NCBI GenBank assembly: GCA_020634395.1
Contig: JACKBU010000031.1
Span: 1 to 49,667 of the forward strand
Reading direction: 5' to 3'
Length of the DNA: 49,667 nt
From: Ardenticatenaceae bacterium
GTDB lineage: Bacteria; Chloroflexota; Anaerolineae; Promineifilales; Promineifilaceae
In this document: piece after piece, positions 48,460 through 49,667 of the stretch
Numbering within the stretch: the stretch's first letter is position 1
How the letters are laid out: every line of letters starts with the position of its first letter
The notes under the pieces: generated by a model
Told to the model about the DNA's origin: nothing
What the model saw: the letters and a program-made list of their open reading frames with translations, nothing else
The model's database searches: none
Made by a program: the position numbers and the translations under genes

Positions 48460-49667
48460 ATGAAAATTATTGTGGTTGGTACGGGCTTTGTGGGGCTGCC
48501 CCACGCGGCCGTTTTATCTGAATATGGACACGAAGTATGGGCCTACGACATCGACGAAAACCGCATCAACGCCTACAAGACCGGGCGGGCTTTCGACATT
48601 GAGCGCTACGTCAACGAGCCGGGCCTGGCAGCGGCCATTGCCGAAAATATTGACCGCTATCTCTTCTTCACCAACAACATCACCGACCTGGTGGAAGGGA
48701 CAGACATTTTCTTCTTCTGCCTCAATACGCCGCCTAACCGGGATGGCTCCACAGACCTGAGCTATTATCTGAACGCCGCCCACACTGTCGCTGAACTGCT
48801 GGCCAAACGGCAAAACAAAAAGCGCGTGGTTCTGGTGAACAAAAGCACTGTACCGATTGGCACCGCCCGCGTGCTGCAAAACGTGATGGAGCAGCACGGT
48901 GTGGAAAACTTCGGCGTGGCTTCTAATCCTGAGTTTCTGGCGCAGGGTAACGCTATTGACGGTTCGCGCAAGCCGGACCGCGTGGTGGTGGGCGCGGACA
49001 CAGAGGAAGACTTTGTCCTGCTGCGGCGCATCTATTCCCATTTTGTCAATCATGTGCGTATCCGCTATCTGGAAACGACCCCAGAAACGGCCGAAGCCAT
49101 CAAGTACATCGGCAACACTCTGCTGCTGAGCTACATCTCCTTTTGGAATGGTGTGGGCGGGCGGCTGGCCGAGACGTTCCCCAACATTCGCATGGAAGAT
49201 TTGAAGATCGGCGTCACGGCCGATTCGCGCATCAGCACCTGGGGCTCCTATGTAAGCAACGGCGCGGGCGGCAGCTGCTTTGGCAAGGACATTCAGTCGC
49301 TGATTTACCAGTTGAACAAGAAAGGGCGCTCCACCAACCTGCTGCAATCCGTCTACAACATCAACGAGTACCAGAAAACTTATCTGGTAGACCGCGCCGT
49401 CCACGAAGCCGGTTTTAGCTTTAACAACAAGCGGGTGGCTTTGTTGGGGCTGGCGTTTAAGAAGCGTACCAACGACATGCGCGACTCGGCGGCCCTGAAG
49501 GCGGTGGAAACGCTGTTGGGGCGCGGTGTGGCCGAAATTCGCGCCTACGATCCGCTGGCGATGCCGGCTGCGCAGGAATACTGGTTTAACCCGGAAAAGA
49601 ATCATCTCTTTGACCGGATTACCTACCACGATACGGCGCAAGAGGCCATCGAAGGCAGCGACGCCGT
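48460..49667 (+). CDS. UDP-glucose/GDP-mannose dehydrogenase-family protein (3' end beyond window)
   Basis: Oxidises a nucleotide sugar at C6 to the uronic acid, NAD-dependent. The frame is open to the window edge, about 402 codons. NAD site IIVVGTGFVGLPHAAVLSE, FCLNTPPN, VLVNKSTVPIGTA, the catalytic region ASNPEFLAQGNAIDG, central IKYIGNTLLLS, and Cys in NGAGGSCFGKDIQSL. The C-terminal domain begins with KRVALLGLAFKKRTNDMRDS. AAGGAG precedes the ATG. UDP-glucose versus other substrates cannot be decided. Confidence 0.9.
   Translation, partial: MKIIVVGTGFVGLPHAAVLSEYGHEVWAYDIDENRINAYKTGRAFDIERYVNEPGLAAAIAENIDRYLFFTNNITDLVEGTDIFFFCLNTPPNRDGSTDLSYYLNAAHTVAELLAKRQNKKRVVLVNKSTVPIGTARVLQNVMEQHGVENFGVASNPEFLAQGNAIDGSRKPDRVVVGADTEEDFVLLRRIYSHFVNHVRIRYLETTPETAEAIKYIGNTLLLSYISFWNGVGGRLAETFPNIRMEDLKIGVTADSRISTWGSYVSNGAGGSCFGKDIQSLIYQLNKKGRSTNLLQSVYNINEYQKTYLVDRAVHEAGFSFNNKRVALLGLAFKKRTNDMRDSAALKAVETLLGRGVAEIRAYDPLAMPAAQEYWFNPEKNHLFDRITYHDTAQEAIEGSDA

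Noticed and set aside
48514..49641. 375-codon minus-strand frame at the right edge
   Set aside because: The plus strand encodes a nucleotide-sugar dehydrogenase with its catalytic Cys and RBS.

Overview
The window is high-GC bacterial DNA, probably from a Chloroflexota lineage (Anaerolineae/Caldilineae-like). This assignment is an inference from gene content: NrdR with a B12-dependent ribonucleotide reductase, a fused isobutyryl-CoA mutase (IcmF), secreted lamin-tail/phospholipase-D proteins, no outer-membrane assembly genes, and many intergenic hairpin repeats. The most striking property of the sequence is the 8-bp palindrome ACGGCCGT. By eye it occurs about 110 times in 49.7 kb, in genes and between them, against 1-2 expected. 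It is absent from the IS21 element and from an AT-rich gene island, so it also works as a marker of recently acquired DNA.

Layout. 1-3.0 kb: nrdR and nrdJ (deoxynucleotide synthesis), with two candidate NrdR boxes at the left edge. 3.0-3.5 kb: an orphan 60-aa peptide gene with its own consensus promoter, strong RBS and terminator. 3.5-6.8 kb (minus): a large secreted lamin-tail/DUF11/PLD protein. 7.1-11.4 kb (minus): icmF, then a MntA/HepT toxin-antitoxin pair. 11.7-15.6 kb: a RemA-like protein, a membrane-anchored sulfite-oxidase-type molybdoenzyme, an RlmL-like rRNA methylase and a GNAT acetyltransferase. 15.6-17.5 kb: an AT-rich island with a PD40-repeat lipoprotein, flanked by 55-bp direct copies of the 3' end of the GNAT gene. 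17.7-21.8 kb: an HU-like protein, then a gene with a C-terminal effector-associated (EAD7-like) domain. That gene is cut in frame by a complete IS21-family element with a TCCATT target duplication.

21.8-30.3 kb: an alpha/beta-hydrolase-fold protein with Asn in place of the nucleophile Ser, an RRM protein, pdxH, class III fbp, murJ, an FHA-domain protein and a degenerate acyl-CoA-ligase-like protein. 30.4-34.0 kb: an ABC-2 exporter (ATPase plus two permeases). 34.2-38.0 kb (minus): an L,D-transpeptidase, a 32-aa membrane peptide, trmD and a membrane protein. 38.3-49.7 kb: rfbD, a prolyl oligopeptidase, two family-2 glycosyltransferases, rnhB, a C39-like/SH3b protein, an AhpD-like protein, a flippase-like membrane protein, a FAD oxidoreductase and a UDP-glucose-dehydrogenase-type gene running off the right edge. 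With murJ and the L,D-transpeptidase, the last part reads as cell-envelope and glycoconjugate biosynthesis.

A second genome-shaping feature is a set of simple-motif hairpin repeats, for example GAGACT/AGTCTC, GCGTGATGCGTGA, and GGATTT or GGTTGG arrays. They lie between genes, but three copies sit in frame inside icmF (two) and trmD (one) and are translated as extra peptide loops. I saw no CRISPR array, rRNA or tRNA.
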